From Gammaproteobacteria bacterium (GTDB lineage Bacteria > Pseudomonadota > Gammaproteobacteria > Burkholderiales > Rhodocyclaceae), in assembly GCA_018824085.1 (NCBI GenBank), contig JAHJHI010000021.1, positions 62,001-126,000 of the forward strand: a stretch of 64,000 bases of DNA, given 5' to 3'. Positions 36,156 to 45,854 of the stretch are shown here, in pieces. Within the stretch, counting starts at the first letter, position 1. Each line of letters starts with the position of its first letter. The position numbers and the translations under genes are program-made. Below the pieces are notes generated by a model. The model had not been told where the DNA came from. It saw nothing but the letters and a program-made list of their open reading frames with translations, and did no database searches.

Positions 36156-37700
36156 TCAGAGCTGGATATGACTGACTTCCTGCGTATCCGTGCCGGCGAT
36201 CAGGGCATTGAATGCTGCCCGCGCAGACTCGATGACTTCGCCGGCGGTCAGTCCGTTCGGTCCTTTCCCGAGTGCGACCAGCCGGTCGCCCGCCAGGCCG
36301 TGCAGATGCACGCCGCCGATCAGCGCAAGATCGGCCGGCCAGCCCTGCGACAGCAGCCCGGCGATCAGGCCGGTGAGCACGTCGCCCATGCCGGCCGAGG
36401 CCATGCCGGGGTTGCCGGTGGTGTTGATGAACCAGCGTCCGTCCGGTACGGCGATGACGCTGCCGCAGCCCTTCAGCACCGTCGATGCGCGGTAGCGGCG
36501 CGCGATCGCGCCGGCCGAGGCGACGCGGTCCTTCTGCACTTCGGCAATCGTGCTCCCGAGCAGGCGCGCGGCCTCCATCGGATGCGGCGTGAGCAGCGTC
36601 GGTGCCGTGCGCGCCACGACGGCCCTTTCGAGATCGCCGTGCTGCGACAGCAGATTCAGCGCGTCGGCGTCGAGCACCAGCGTGGCCGGCACGCCGATCG
36701 CCTCGCGCATCAGGTCCAGCGCGGCCGGACTCTGGCCAAGACCGGGCCCGATGGCGACGCAGGTCGCCAGATCGCCGGACAGCACGTCTGCCGGCGTGCG
36801 TATCATCAGTTCCGGCTGTTCGGGATCCAGCGGCAGTGCCGCGTGGTCGAGCATGCCGACATAGACGCGACCGGCGCCCACCTTGAGTGCCGCGCGACCG
36901 GCCAGCAGTGCCGCGCCGGCCATGCCGCGCGCGCCGCCGACCAGGACCGCATTGCCGTTGCTGCCCTTGTGGCTGTTGCGCGCGCGCGGGCGCAACAGAT
37001 GGTCGAACAGCGTGCAGCCGACCTGCCACCCGGACGGTGGCACCACCGCGGCGCAGTCCAGACCGAGATCGTGCACCGACAGCTCGCCGCAGCAGTCGGG
37101 CCCGTCCAGCGTCAGCAGACCGGGCTTGAGGGCGATCATCGTTGCCGTGTGCGTGGCGCGGATGGCGCGGCCGAGCACGCTGCCGGTGTCCGCATTCAGT
37201 CCGCTGGGTACATCGATCGCGAGCACCGGACAGTCCATGTCATTGACGGTGTCTATCCACTGGGCGTGCTCGCCCTCGATCGGGCGTGTCAGGCCGATGC
37301 CGTACAGCGCATCCACAACGAGTGAAAAAGCGTCGCGCGGCAGCCGCGGCAGCGTGATTCCGCCGATCGCGCGCCAGGACGCCCAGGCTGATACCGCGTC
37401 GGTCGCGCGCGGGTGTTCGTCGCCGGCGTACGCCACGACGACGTCGAATCCCGTCTGTTTCAGTTGCCGTGCGACGACGAAGCCGTCGCCGCCGTTGTTG
37501 CCCGGGCCGCACATCACCAGCACGCGGCCGTGGCGGCCTCCGAGTATCTGCATCACCTTCGCGGCACCGGTTGCACCGGCGCGTTCCATCAGGCGCGGAG
37601 AACTGTCCGGCGCGTAATGGCGCTCGATGCGGCGCAGCGCGTCGGCACGGTACAGCGCGGGAAGAGCCCCGGTGTTCAGGTTCTGGCGGTTGGCGGGCAT
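36156..37700 (-). CDS. nnr: Bifunctional NAD(P)HX epimerase / dehydratase
   Basis: The 514-residue protein fuses an N-terminal YjeF-type epimerase (VLVMCGPGNNGGDGFVVARQL) to a C-terminal ribokinase-fold ADP- or ATP-dependent dehydratase (TTGNPGMASAGMGDVLTGLI). It repairs hydrated NADH and NADPH. The ATG at 37700 begins MPANRQNL just before the conserved region; the frame is open for about 60 more residues upstream, so a longer form cannot be excluded. About 190 bases separate it from tag. Confidence 0.92.
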   Translation of the reverse strand: MPANRQNLNTGALPALYRADALRRIERHYAPDSSPRLMERAGATGAAKVMQILGGRHGRVLVMCGPGNNGGDGFVVARQLKQTGFDVVVAYAGDEHPRATDAVSAWASWRAIGGITLPRLPRDAFSLVVDALYGIGLTRPIEGEHAQWIDTVNDMDCPVLAIDVPSGLNADTGSVLGRAIRATHTATMIALKPGLLTLDGPDCCGELSVHDLGLDCAAVVPPSGWQVGCTLFDHLLRPRARNSHKGSNGNAVLVGGARGMAGAALLAGRAALKVGAGRVYVGMLDHAALPLDPEQPELMIRTPADVLSGDLATCVAIGPGLGQSPAALDLMREAIGVPATLVLDADALNLLSQHGDLERAVVARTAPTLLTPHPMEAARLLGSTIAEVQKDRVASAGAIARRYRASTVLKGCGSVIAVPDGRWFINTTGNPGMASAGMGDVLTGLIAGLLSQGWPADLALIGGVHLHGLAGDRLVALGKGPNGLTAGEVIESARAAFNALIAGTDTQEVSHIQL

Positions 37701-37893
37701 GCGTTGAACGTCAGCGGAGACGGCGGGAACAACCGCATAGTTTATGCGCTGAGACGACGGTGTGCCGAGGATTGCGCCGCTCATGCGGCCCGACATCCGC
37801 CGGGCGTGACGAAACGCCACGATTGCGTCAGCCCGACGCGGTGTCCGGTACCGGCCGGTCCGTTTGCACGGCGCGACGCGCAATACCGGCGCA

Positions 37894-38478
37894 TCAGTCG
37901 AGAGGGCGGATCAGTTCTCGGTGACGGAAGCAGTCGACCATATGGTCATTGACCACGCCGGCCGACTGCATCCAGGCGTAGACGATGGTGTGGCCGACGA
38001 AGCGGAAGCCGCGTTCGGCGAGGCGCTTCGACAGTTGCACCGACAGCGGCGTGCTGGCCGGGCAGTCGGCAAGGCTGCGCCAGTGATTGATGACGGGCTG
38101 ACCGTCCACGCTGTCCCACAGCAGGCCCGACAGGCTTTCGCCGCGTTCGTGCAGCGCGAGCAGCGCGCGTGCATTGCCGATGGTCGAATCTATCTTCAGC
38201 CGGTTGCGCACGATGCCGGCGTCGGCCATCAGTCGCGCGAAGTCGGCGGCACCATAGCGCGCGATGCGCTGAGCGTCGAAGCCGTCGAACGCGCGCCGAT
38301 AGCCGTCACGCTTGCGCAGTATCGTGATCCATGCGAGGCCGGCCTGAGCGCCTTCGAGTATCAGACGCTCGAACAGCGCCACCTCGTCGCGTACCGGAAC
38401 GCCCCACTCGCTGTCGTGGTAGTCGACGTAGAGAGGGTCCTGTCCGCACCAGGCGCAGCGGACGGGCAGCGTGCTCAT
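37894..38478 (-). CDS. tag: DNA-3-methyladenine glycosylase I
   Basis: The 194-residue enzyme removes 3-methyladenine from alkylated DNA. It starts MSTLPVRCAWCGQDPLYVDY and shows the DSEWGVP motif, the FVGHTIVYAWMQS segment and the C-terminal zinc-site residues in VNDHMVDCFRH. Its start overlaps the stop of the upstream Pat-like gene by four bases, so the two are probably translationally coupled. Confidence 0.95.
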   Translation of the reverse strand: MSTLPVRCAWCGQDPLYVDYHDSEWGVPVRDEVALFERLILEGAQAGLAWITILRKRDGYRRAFDGFDAQRIARYGAADFARLMADAGIVRNRLKIDSTIGNARALLALHERGESLSGLLWDSVDGQPVINHWRSLADCPASTPLSVQLSKRLAERGFRFVGHTIVYAWMQSAGVVNDHMVDCFRHRELIRPLD

Positions 38479-41168
38479 AGCGGACGCAGAAGCAGTTCGC
38501 CATTGACCAGCGAACTGTCCTCGGGATCGCGACTGATGTGGAAACCCAGGCTCTGCACGAAGCGCAGCATGCGTTCGTTGTTGGCGAGAAAGATGCCGGC
38601 CATCACCGACAGGCCGCGCTCGCGGGCGGCCTCGATCAGCAGGTTCATCATGATGCGGGCCAGCCCCTGGCGCTGCCATGCGTCGGCGATGACGATGGCG
38701 AATTCACACGATTCGCCATCCGGATTGACGACGTAGCGGCACACGCCCAGCTGCTCTTCCGCGTCACCGTCGCCGGTAACGGCGACCAGCGCCATTTCAC
38801 GGTCGTAATCGATCTGGGTCAGGCGCGCGAGCAGCGGTGCCGGCAATTCCTTGATCGTGCTCATGAAGCGCAGATAGCGCGTCTCCGGCGACAGCTGGCG
38901 CACGAATTCGGCTTCGCGGTCCGAATCTTCCGGGCGGATCGGGCGGATGATGGCGCGCGTGCCGTTGGGCAGGTTCACCACATGTTCCAGCCGCGCCGGG
39001 TACGGGTGGATGGCCATGTGCGAATACGGTGTCGCCGTCGGCAGTACGTCGCCGAGGATGATGCGCGCATCCACCGCCACGCAGCCGCTTTCGTCGACCA
39101 GCAACGGATTGATGTCCATCTCGCGTATCCACGGCAGCTCGCACACCATTTCGGATACGCGTATCAGCACCCGTTCCAGCGCGTCCATGTCGATCGCCGG
39201 CATGCCGCGGAATTCCCCGAGCATGGCGGATACGCGCGTGCGCTGGATCGCGTCGCGCGCCAGTTCAACGTTGATCGGCGGCAAGGTGACGGCGCGGTCG
39301 CGCAGCACCTCGATGCGGGTGCCGCCGTGGCCGAAGCTGATGACCGGGCCGAACACGTCGTCGTGCACGACGCCCACGAACAGTTCGCGTGCGTTGCGCT
39401 TGGTCACCATCGGCTCGATCGACACGCCGCGAAGGCGCGCTTCGGGCTTGCGCCGGCCGACTTCGGCCATGAGCTCCTGCCAGCAGTCACGCACGGCGCG
39501 CAGATTGTCCACGTGCAGCCGCACGCCGCCGACGTCGCTCTTGTGCATGATGTCTGACGAGTCGATCTTCATCGCAACCGGCAGCCCCATTTCCTCCGCA
39601 TACACCATTGCTTCCGTGGCGCTGCGCGCGACCACCGTCTGCGCGATCGGAATGCGGAATGCGGCGAGCAGCGCCTTGGATTCCATTTCGGTCAGCACGG
39701 TGCGGCGTTCCGACAGCGCGGTTTCGATGACGAGACGGGCCGATTCGACCGACGGCGGATCCAGGTCCTGCGCCAGCGACGCTGGCGCGTGGCGCAGCAG
39801 TTGCTGATTGCGGTAGTAGGACGATATGTGGTGGAACAGCTCGACCGCCGGCTCCGGCGAACGGAAATTCGGGATGCGCGCGTCCTCGAACAGCGCGCGG
39901 GCCGCCCGCACCTGATCTCCGCCCATCCAGGCGGTCATCAGCGGCTTGCCGGCGTCGGTGGCGACCGCGATCACCGTTTCGGCAATTTCCGTGGACCGCG
40001 TCATCGCCTGCGGCGTGAGCAAGGTCAGCACGCCGTCGACACCGGGGTCGGCCAGAACGGCCTTCAGCGCGGCGCCGTAGCGCTCCGCGTCGGCGTCACC
40101 CATGAGGTCGATCGGATTGGTGCCGGGCCAGTTCGGCGGCAGGGCGTGTTTGAGCGTATCCAGTGTTTCGGGCGCAAGCGTCGCCAGCTGGATGCCGAGG
40201 TCTGCGGCGCGGTCGGCCGCCATCATGCCGGGGCCGGCACCGTTGGTGACGACCGCAAGCCGCTTGCCGGACGGCTTGAAGCCGGTGAACAGCGCGTTGG
40301 CCGCGGAGAACATCTGCCCGATGTTGTACAGGCGCACGACGCCGGCGCGGCGCAGCGCGGCGTCGAACACGTCGTCGGATCCGACCATGGCGCCGGTATG
40401 CGAAGCCACCGCCTTCGCGCCGGAAGGATGGCGTCCGACCTTGATCGCCAGCACCGGCTTGACGCGCGCGGCGGCGCGCACCGCACTCATGAAGCGACGT
40501 GCGTTGCGGATGCCTTCGATGTACATGAAGACGCTTTCCGTGCGCGGGTCGGCAATCATGTAGTCGAGGATTTCCCCGAAGTCGAGGTCGATCGACGCCC
40601 CCAGCGACACGACGCTCGAAAAGCCCACGCCATTGGATTGCGCCCAGTCGAGCAGCGTGGTGCAGATCGCGCCGGACTGGGAAATCAGACCGATGCTGCC
40701 CGGCTTTGCGCTGGCGTGCGTGTAGGTTGCGTTCAGGCCGATGGACGGGCGCATCAGGCCCAGGCTGTTGGGGCCGATCATGCGCACGCTGCTGCGCTTG
40801 GCGGCGGCGCGGGTGCGCCGCTCCAGTTCGGCGCCGGCCGGACCGGTTTCACCGAATCCGGGGCTGACGACGACGGCCGCCTTGATGCCGTTGTGCCCGC
40901 ATTCCTCTATCAGCCCGGGCACCTTTGCGGCCGGTGCCGCGATGACGACGAGATCCGGGCGCTTGCGCAGGTCATCCAGGCGGGCGACACAGGGCAATCC
41001 CTGGACCGTCTGATGTTTCGGATTGATGGCGTAGAGGTCACCGCTGAACTTCGCATCCAGCATGTTCTTGACCAGTACCGCACCGATCGAGTCCGGCCGC
41101 TCGCTGGCGCCGACGATGGCGACCGATTTCGGCTCGAACATGGACTTGAGATAGTGCTCGTACTGCAT
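38475..41168 (-). CDS. Pat-like protein: acyl-CoA synthetase (ADP-forming)-like plus GNAT acetyltransferase
   Basis: The 897-residue protein resembles protein lysine acetyltransferase Pat/YfiQ. It has a CoA-binding domain (SVAIVGASERPDSIG), a succinyl-CoA-ligase-like domain (GLISQSGAICTTLLDWA, SHTGAMVGSDDVF), an ATP-grasp domain (about 490-700) and a C-terminal GNAT domain (about 735-890; IADAWQRQGLARIMMNLLIE). Known Pat proteins acetylate and inactivate acetyl-CoA synthetase. The phosphohistidine context of true ADP-forming synthetases was not established. The ATG at 41168 has GGGAG upstream. Confidence 0.87.
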   Translation of the reverse strand: MQYEHYLKSMFEPKSVAIVGASERPDSIGAVLVKNMLDAKFSGDLYAINPKHQTVQGLPCVARLDDLRKRPDLVVIAAPAAKVPGLIEECGHNGIKAAVVVSPGFGETGPAGAELERRTRAAAKRSSVRMIGPNSLGLMRPSIGLNATYTHASAKPGSIGLISQSGAICTTLLDWAQSNGVGFSSVVSLGASIDLDFGEILDYMIADPRTESVFMYIEGIRNARRFMSAVRAAARVKPVLAIKVGRHPSGAKAVASHTGAMVGSDDVFDAALRRAGVVRLYNIGQMFSAANALFTGFKPSGKRLAVVTNGAGPGMMAADRAADLGIQLATLAPETLDTLKHALPPNWPGTNPIDLMGDADAERYGAALKAVLADPGVDGVLTLLTPQAMTRSTEIAETVIAVATDAGKPLMTAWMGGDQVRAARALFEDARIPNFRSPEPAVELFHHISSYYRNQQLLRHAPASLAQDLDPPSVESARLVIETALSERRTVLTEMESKALLAAFRIPIAQTVVARSATEAMVYAEEMGLPVAMKIDSSDIMHKSDVGGVRLHVDNLRAVRDCWQELMAEVGRRKPEARLRGVSIEPMVTKRNARELFVGVVHDDVFGPVISFGHGGTRIEVLRDRAVTLPPINVELARDAIQRTRVSAMLGEFRGMPAIDMDALERVLIRVSEMVCELPWIREMDINPLLVDESGCVAVDARIILGDVLPTATPYSHMAIHPYPARLEHVVNLPNGTRAIIRPIRPEDSDREAEFVRQLSPETRYLRFMSTIKELPAPLLARLTQIDYDREMALVAVTGDGDAEEQLGVCRYVVNPDGESCEFAIVIADAWQRQGLARIMMNLLIEAARERGLSVMAGIFLANNERMLRFVQSLGFHISRDPEDSSLVNGELLLRPL

Positions 41169-41372
41169 TCGGGACTCCCGTGGCTGAGGAACGCGGCGAC
41201 CGACCTTGAAAATCGTCGTGGCGATTCCGTGCGCGATGCGCCCATGCACGTTGAACGCCAGTATATTGCATTGCAACAAAAATGCGTCTTGTGGAAATCC
41301 ACACTCGTCCTGCGTCGACACAATGCGTGTCAATCGGCTGCGAACCGCCGGTTGCGGGTGCCCCGATGCCGG

Positions 41373-43073
41373 CTAGTTCGCGGGGTCCGGCAGCGTGAAA
41401 TGGAAACAGGCCCCCTTGCCGGGCGTTCCCTCCGCCCAGATGCGTCCTCCGTGACGGTGCACGATACGCTGCACCGTCGCCAGCCCGATGCCCGTGCCCT
41501 TGCTGTCGCTCTGGTCGTGCAGGCGGTTGAAGGGTCTGAACAGCTGTGTCGCGTGCGCCATGTCGAACCCTTCTCCGTTGTCGCGCAGATGGAACACCAC
41601 CTCGCGGTTGCGCAGCCGGGCGTCGAATTCGATTTCGGCCGGGGCGCGCCCGGCGGTGAAGGTCCATGCGTTGTTCAACAGGTGGTCAAGCAGCACGCGC
41701 GCGAGCATCGGGTCGACGCGCGCCATCAGATGCAGGCCGATGTCCAGCTTGACTTCGCGTTCCGGTGCCTGCGCCTGCAGCTCGCGCATGATCTTGCGGG
41801 CGAGCGAGGAAAGGTCGACCTCTGCGCGGCTGATCGGTGCGCGCGTGAGCCGGCCGAGTTCCAGCAGATCGTCAATCAGGTGCGACAGTTTTTGCGACGC
41901 CGCGCGGATGCGCCCGAGGTGGCTGTGCGCGAGCGTGTCGAGCTGGCTGCCGTAGTCCTCGATGATGATCTGCGAAAAGCCGTCGATCGCCCGCAGCGGA
42001 TTGCGCAGGTCATGGGACACCGAATAGGAGAAGGCTTCCAGTTCGCGGTTGGACGCTTCGAGTTCCGCGGTGCGCCGTTTCACGCGGCGCTCAAGCTCGG
42101 CGTTCAGGTCGTACAGCGTGGCTTCCGCCTGCTTGCGCTGCGTGATGTCCTCGATGCTGCCGGCCAGGCTTTCGAGCTTGCCGCTGCTGTCGAAGCGCGC
42201 GCTCACGGCGATCTCGAGCCAGCGTGCGGACTGGCCGCCGGCATTCGTGCGCACTTCGACCTGCATGGCGTCGCGACGTCCGTCCAGTAGCGGCTCCAGC
42301 CGCGCCAGCAGGTAACGCGCCTCGTCCTTGCTGAGCCAGTGCAGCACGCGTCGCCCGATGGCCTGGGCGGCCGGCTTGCCGGTCAGCTGTTCCCACGCGC
42401 GGTTCAGATTGACGAAACGTCCGCGCGCGTCGACGAGGAAGATGACTTCGCGCAGCTGATTCACCATTTCGCGATGGCGTGTCTCGAGTTCGCGCAATGC
42501 ACGCGTCGATTGCGCGAACGCGCTTTCGTCGCGGCCGATGCCGCGATAGCCGATGAACCGCCCGTCCGCGTCGTGGCGCGGGTGGCCGCGCAGTTCCAGA
42601 TGCCGCAGCGTCGAGTCGGGCTGGTGCAGCACGAGATGGAGCAGCAGTGCTGCGCGCGCATCGACCTGGCGACGGCATTCGGCCCAGTCACCGTGTACCG
42701 GCGACAGTCCGGCGACGTCCCACAGCAGACGCGCGCGAACCACGTCGATGCCGAGCAGAGGCAGCAGCGCGGCCGGCGCGTGGCTGTGCTGCAGAGCCAT
42801 TGAGGCGTCGGTCTCCCACTGCCAGTCCGCAGCCAGGTCAGCAAACCCTTCATCGCGCGCCAGCACGGTGTCCTGTGCGCGCGAGCGGGCGTCGGCCGAC
42901 GAGAGCGTGCGCGCCGCCAGTGCCGTGACGACGCCGGCGGCGGCGACAGCGGCGAGCGCAGCTGGCGCCGATACGATGATGGCGGTCAGGACGGCGGCGA
43001 GTGCCGCCAGCGCGAGTGCGCGCAACAGGAAGGCGCCGGGGGCGAGCGCGGGCGAGTCCGTTTTGCGAAACAT
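41373..43073 (-). CDS. PAS-domain sensor histidine kinase
   Basis: The 566-residue kinase has two N-terminal membrane helices (about 12-50), two PAS-like regions (about 85-190 and 205-325) and a HisKA dimerisation domain. The phospho-accepting His354 is in SYSVSHDLRNPLRAIDGFS. The HATPase_c domain shows DHLLNNAWTFT, DNGEGFDM and GTGIGLATVQRIV. No response regulator is adjacent, so its partner is elsewhere. The ATG at 43073 is 69 bases from a divergent methyltransferase gene. Confidence 0.88.
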   Translation of the reverse strand: MFRKTDSPALAPGAFLLRALALAALAAVLTAIIVSAPAALAAVAAAGVVTALAARTLSSADARSRAQDTVLARDEGFADLAADWQWETDASMALQHSHAPAALLPLLGIDVVRARLLWDVAGLSPVHGDWAECRRQVDARAALLLHLVLHQPDSTLRHLELRGHPRHDADGRFIGYRGIGRDESAFAQSTRALRELETRHREMVNQLREVIFLVDARGRFVNLNRAWEQLTGKPAAQAIGRRVLHWLSKDEARYLLARLEPLLDGRRDAMQVEVRTNAGGQSARWLEIAVSARFDSSGKLESLAGSIEDITQRKQAEATLYDLNAELERRVKRRTAELEASNRELEAFSYSVSHDLRNPLRAIDGFSQIIIEDYGSQLDTLAHSHLGRIRAASQKLSHLIDDLLELGRLTRAPISRAEVDLSSLARKIMRELQAQAPEREVKLDIGLHLMARVDPMLARVLLDHLLNNAWTFTAGRAPAEIEFDARLRNREVVFHLRDNGEGFDMAHATQLFRPFNRLHDQSDSKGTGIGLATVQRIVHRHGGRIWAEGTPGKGACFHFTLPDPAN

Positions 43074-43142
43074 TGTTTTCCTTGATATGCCGCGGATGAT
43101 AATGCGCCCTGCGTCATGACAACCCGGAATAAAGACCTGTAG

Positions 43143-43694
43143 ATGCCATCTCATTCCTTTTTATCCGCATCGGATCCTTCGCCCTGGGTGACCCGCCACG
43201 CCGCCATGCTGCCCGCCGGCGCCGAAGTCCTTGATCTGGCATGCGGCGGCGGGCGCCACGCGCGCTGGCTGTCGGCGCACGGCATGGCGGTCGTGGCGGC
43301 GGATCGCGACGCGGCGGCGCTGGCGCCGCTGGACGCACTGGCCGGTGTGCAAACGCTGTGTGTCGACCTCGAAGACGGGGACTGGCCCTGGACACCGGCA
43401 TCGTTCGACGCCGTCATCGTCACGCGCTATCTGTTCCGGCCGCGGCTGGACCGCGTGCTCGGCCTGCTGCGCCCGGGTGGGCTGCTGATATACGAAACCT
43501 TCATGCAGGGCAATGAACGCTTCGGCAAGCCGTCAAACCCGGATTTCCTGTTGCGCCCGCATGAACTGCTGGATCTGGTGCGTGGCTGGGGCCGTGTGCT
43601 CGCCTTCGAACAGGGCGAGGTGGCTCAGCCGGCGCCTGCGATGATTCAGCGCATCTGCGCCGTCGGTGGCGAGGCGCCATTGCGGCTGCCCTGA
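43143..43694 (+). CDS. Class I SAM-dependent methyltransferase
   Basis: The 183-residue protein has motif I VLDLACGGGRHARWL (about residues 29-43), acidic motif II (VVAADRD) and a C-terminal YETFMQGNERFGKPSNPDFLL segment found in a TehB-like subgroup. The methyl acceptor is unknown. It overlaps the end of mnmH on the opposite strand by 49 bases. It is not an ArsM-type arsenite methyltransferase: it is too short and lacks the cysteine sites. Confidence 0.8.
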   Translation: MPSHSFLSASDPSPWVTRHAAMLPAGAEVLDLACGGGRHARWLSAHGMAVVAADRDAAALAPLDALAGVQTLCVDLEDGDWPWTPASFDAVIVTRYLFRPRLDRVLGLLRPGGLLIYETFMQGNERFGKPSNPDFLLRPHELLDLVRGWGRVLAFEQGEVAQPAPAMIQRICAVGGEAPLRLP

Positions 43695-44764
43695 TCCGCG
43701 CAAGCGGCGATGCGGGCGGCCAGCGCGTCGATGCCGGCGGCGTCCAGCCGTTCGGCACATATCGTTGGCGCATCGGGGTGGCGTGCGAAGTTGTGCTGCT
43801 GCGAGCGCCGATACAGCGGGTCGTAGTGCAGTTCGAGCAGGGACGCGACCAGTTGTCGCCACTGGCCGTCGCGCGCCATCGCGCTCCAGCTGTCGATGGT
43901 GGCGCGCCCGCGCAGTTCGGTCAGGCGCTGCAGGCATTCGATCAGATTGTCGGCATCCTGCGTGAGGTAGGTGTAGTCGCCCAGCAGGAACTCGGTCCGG
44001 GCCGCCGCCGGCGCGTCGATGCGGATGCATGGCGACGTACGCAGGCGGTCGATCAGCGAGTCGGGAAGCGAAATCCTGCCGATGCGCCGGCTTTCCGCCT
44101 CGGCGAACACCGGACGCGCCGGATCGAAGGTCTTCAGGCGTTCGAGCAGGTGCGACTCGAACATCTTCTGCGGCGGTTGCGGCTGGCCCGGCTGATTGCC
44201 CAGCACCGAGCCCTTGTGGGCGGCGAGTGCTTCGAGGTCCAGCACCTGTTCGCCGTGCGCCGTCAGGCGCTCCAGCACACGGCTCTTGGCGCTCCCGGTC
44301 GGGCCGCTCAGTACGTGGAAATCGAAGCGCGCGGGCAGTTCCGACAGTTGCGTCAGCACGTCGCGCCGGTAGTTCTTGTAGCCGCCTTCGAGCTGATGCG
44401 CGTCCCAGCCGATCTGGCGCAGCACGGTGACGAAAGCGCCGCTGCGCCGCCCGCCGCGCCAGCAGTAGATCAGCGGGCGCCATTGCGGCCCCTTGTCCTG
44501 GAAGCTGTCGAGCAGATGGCGGCCGATGTTCAGCGCGACCAGCGCCGCGCCGCGCCGTTTCGCGACGAAGGGCGACACCTGTTTGTACAGCGTGCCGATC
44601 TCGGCGCGCTGCGCGTCGTCCAGCGCCGGGCAGTTGATCGCGCCGGGGATGTGGTCGAGCGCGAATTCGGCCGGTGACCGCGTGTCGATGATGGCGTCGA
44701 AGCCGCGCAGCTGTGCTACCGTCGCCAGTCCCGCCGGACGGCGTTGTCCGGATGTTTCCGTCAT
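43646..44764 (-). CDS. mnmH: tRNA 2-selenouridine synthase (MnmH/SelU)
   Basis: The 372-residue enzyme replaces sulfur by selenium in wobble uridine of certain tRNAs, using selenophosphate. It has an N-terminal rhodanese domain with active Cys101 in LIYCWRGGRRS and a P-loop domain (GPTGSAKS at about residue 152). It is divergent from selD with only 14 bases between start codons, matching its need for SelD's product. Confidence 0.95.
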   Translation of the reverse strand: MTETSGQRRPAGLATVAQLRGFDAIIDTRSPAEFALDHIPGAINCPALDDAQRAEIGTLYKQVSPFVAKRRGAALVALNIGRHLLDSFQDKGPQWRPLIYCWRGGRRSGAFVTVLRQIGWDAHQLEGGYKNYRRDVLTQLSELPARFDFHVLSGPTGSAKSRVLERLTAHGEQVLDLEALAAHKGSVLGNQPGQPQPPQKMFESHLLERLKTFDPARPVFAEAESRRIGRISLPDSLIDRLRTSPCIRIDAPAAARTEFLLGDYTYLTQDADNLIECLQRLTELRGRATIDSWSAMARDGQWRQLVASLLELHYDPLYRRSQQHNFARHPDAPTICAERLDAAGIDALAARIAACADQGSRNGASPPTAQMR

Positions 44765-44778
44765 TCAAGAGTACCCAT

Positions 44779-45831
44779 ATGAATCAATCGTCTGCCGTCA
44801 GGCTCACCCGGTTTTCGCACGGTGGTGGTTGCGGCTGCAAGATCGCGCCGGGCGTGCTGCGCGACCTGCTCGCGGGCAGCGACGTGGTCCGCATGATGCC
44901 CGAGGCACTGCTGGTCGGCACCGAAACGTCGGATGACGCGGCGGTCTACCAGCTCACGGATGAACTGGCGCTGGTCGCCACGACCGACTTCTTCACCCCC
45001 ATTGTCGACGATGCCCGCGATTTCGGCCGCATCGCCGCGACCAATGCGATTTCCGACGTCTATGCGATGGGTGCGCGCCCGATCATGGCGCTGGCCATCG
45101 TCGGCATGCCGCTGGACAAGCTGCCGCTGGACACCATCCGCGACATCCTGGCCGGTGGCGAGGAAATCTGCGCACGCGCCGGCATTCCGGTGGCGGGCGG
45201 CCATTCCATCGACGTGCTCGAACCCATCTACGGCCTGGTCGCGCTCGGCATCGTCGATCCGCGCAAGCTCAAGCGCAACAGTGACGCGCGCGCCGGCGAC
45301 GTGCTGGTGCTCGGCAAGCCGCTCGGCGTCGGCATCCTGTCGGCGGCGCTCAAGAAGGACGTGCTGTCGGCGCACGGGCTGCGCACGATGATGGACTGGA
45401 CGACGCGCCTGAACACGCCGGGCATCCGGCTGGCCGACATTCCCGGCGTGCACGCGATGACCGACGTGACCGGTTTCGGCCTGGCCGGCCACCTGCTGGA
45501 AATCTGCCGCGGTTCGGCGCTGCGCGCGCAGGTCGCGTTCGACGACCTGCCGCTGATCGGCGAAGCGGTGGCGCATGCCCGTGACGGCATCGCCACCGGC
45601 GCCTCGGCGCGCAATTGGGCGGCGTACGGCGAACAGGTCATGCTGGCACCCGGCATCGAGCTGTGGCAACGAAACGTGGCGACCGATCCGCAGACCTCGG
45701 GCGGCCTGCTTGTCGCCTGCGCCGCCGCCGACGTGGACGGCGTGCTCGAGGTCTTCCGGGCCGAGGGCTTCGGTGAGGCAGCCGTCATCGGTGCGCTGCA
45801 TGAAGGCGAACCGGGCGTCGAGCTGCGCTGA
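44779..45831 (+). CDS. selD: Selenophosphate synthetase
   Basis: The 350-residue enzyme makes selenophosphate from selenide and ATP. It begins with the glycine-rich loop SHGGGCGCK containing catalytic Cys18 and Lys21, so it is the cysteine form with no selenocysteine codon. Further motifs are ATTDFFTPIVDD, AATNAISDVYAMG, AGGHSID and TDVTGFGLAGHLLE. The ATG at 44779 lies 14 bases from the divergent mnmH start. No selA, selB or tRNA-Sec gene is in the window. Confidence 0.96.
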   Translation: MNQSSAVRLTRFSHGGGCGCKIAPGVLRDLLAGSDVVRMMPEALLVGTETSDDAAVYQLTDELALVATTDFFTPIVDDARDFGRIAATNAISDVYAMGARPIMALAIVGMPLDKLPLDTIRDILAGGEEICARAGIPVAGGHSIDVLEPIYGLVALGIVDPRKLKRNSDARAGDVLVLGKPLGVGILSAALKKDVLSAHGLRTMMDWTTRLNTPGIRLADIPGVHAMTDVTGFGLAGHLLEICRGSALRAQVAFDDLPLIGEAVAHARDGIATGASARNWAAYGEQVMLAPGIELWQRNVATDPQTSGGLLVACAAADVDGVLEVFRAEGFGEAAVIGALHEGEPGVELR

Positions 45832-45854
45832 CGCCGTCGTGCGTGGCAGCTTGT

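Noticed and set aside
43143-43694. The small SAM methyltransferase as the missing ArsM
   Set aside because: It is about half the size of ArsM, shows none of the arsenite-binding cysteines and is not in the ArsS-like operon.
43646-45831. Selenoprotein synthesis machinery
   Set aside because: Only mnmH and selD are present; no selA, selB or tRNA-Sec gene was seen, and SelD itself uses Cys, so selenocysteine insertion cannot be inferred from this window.
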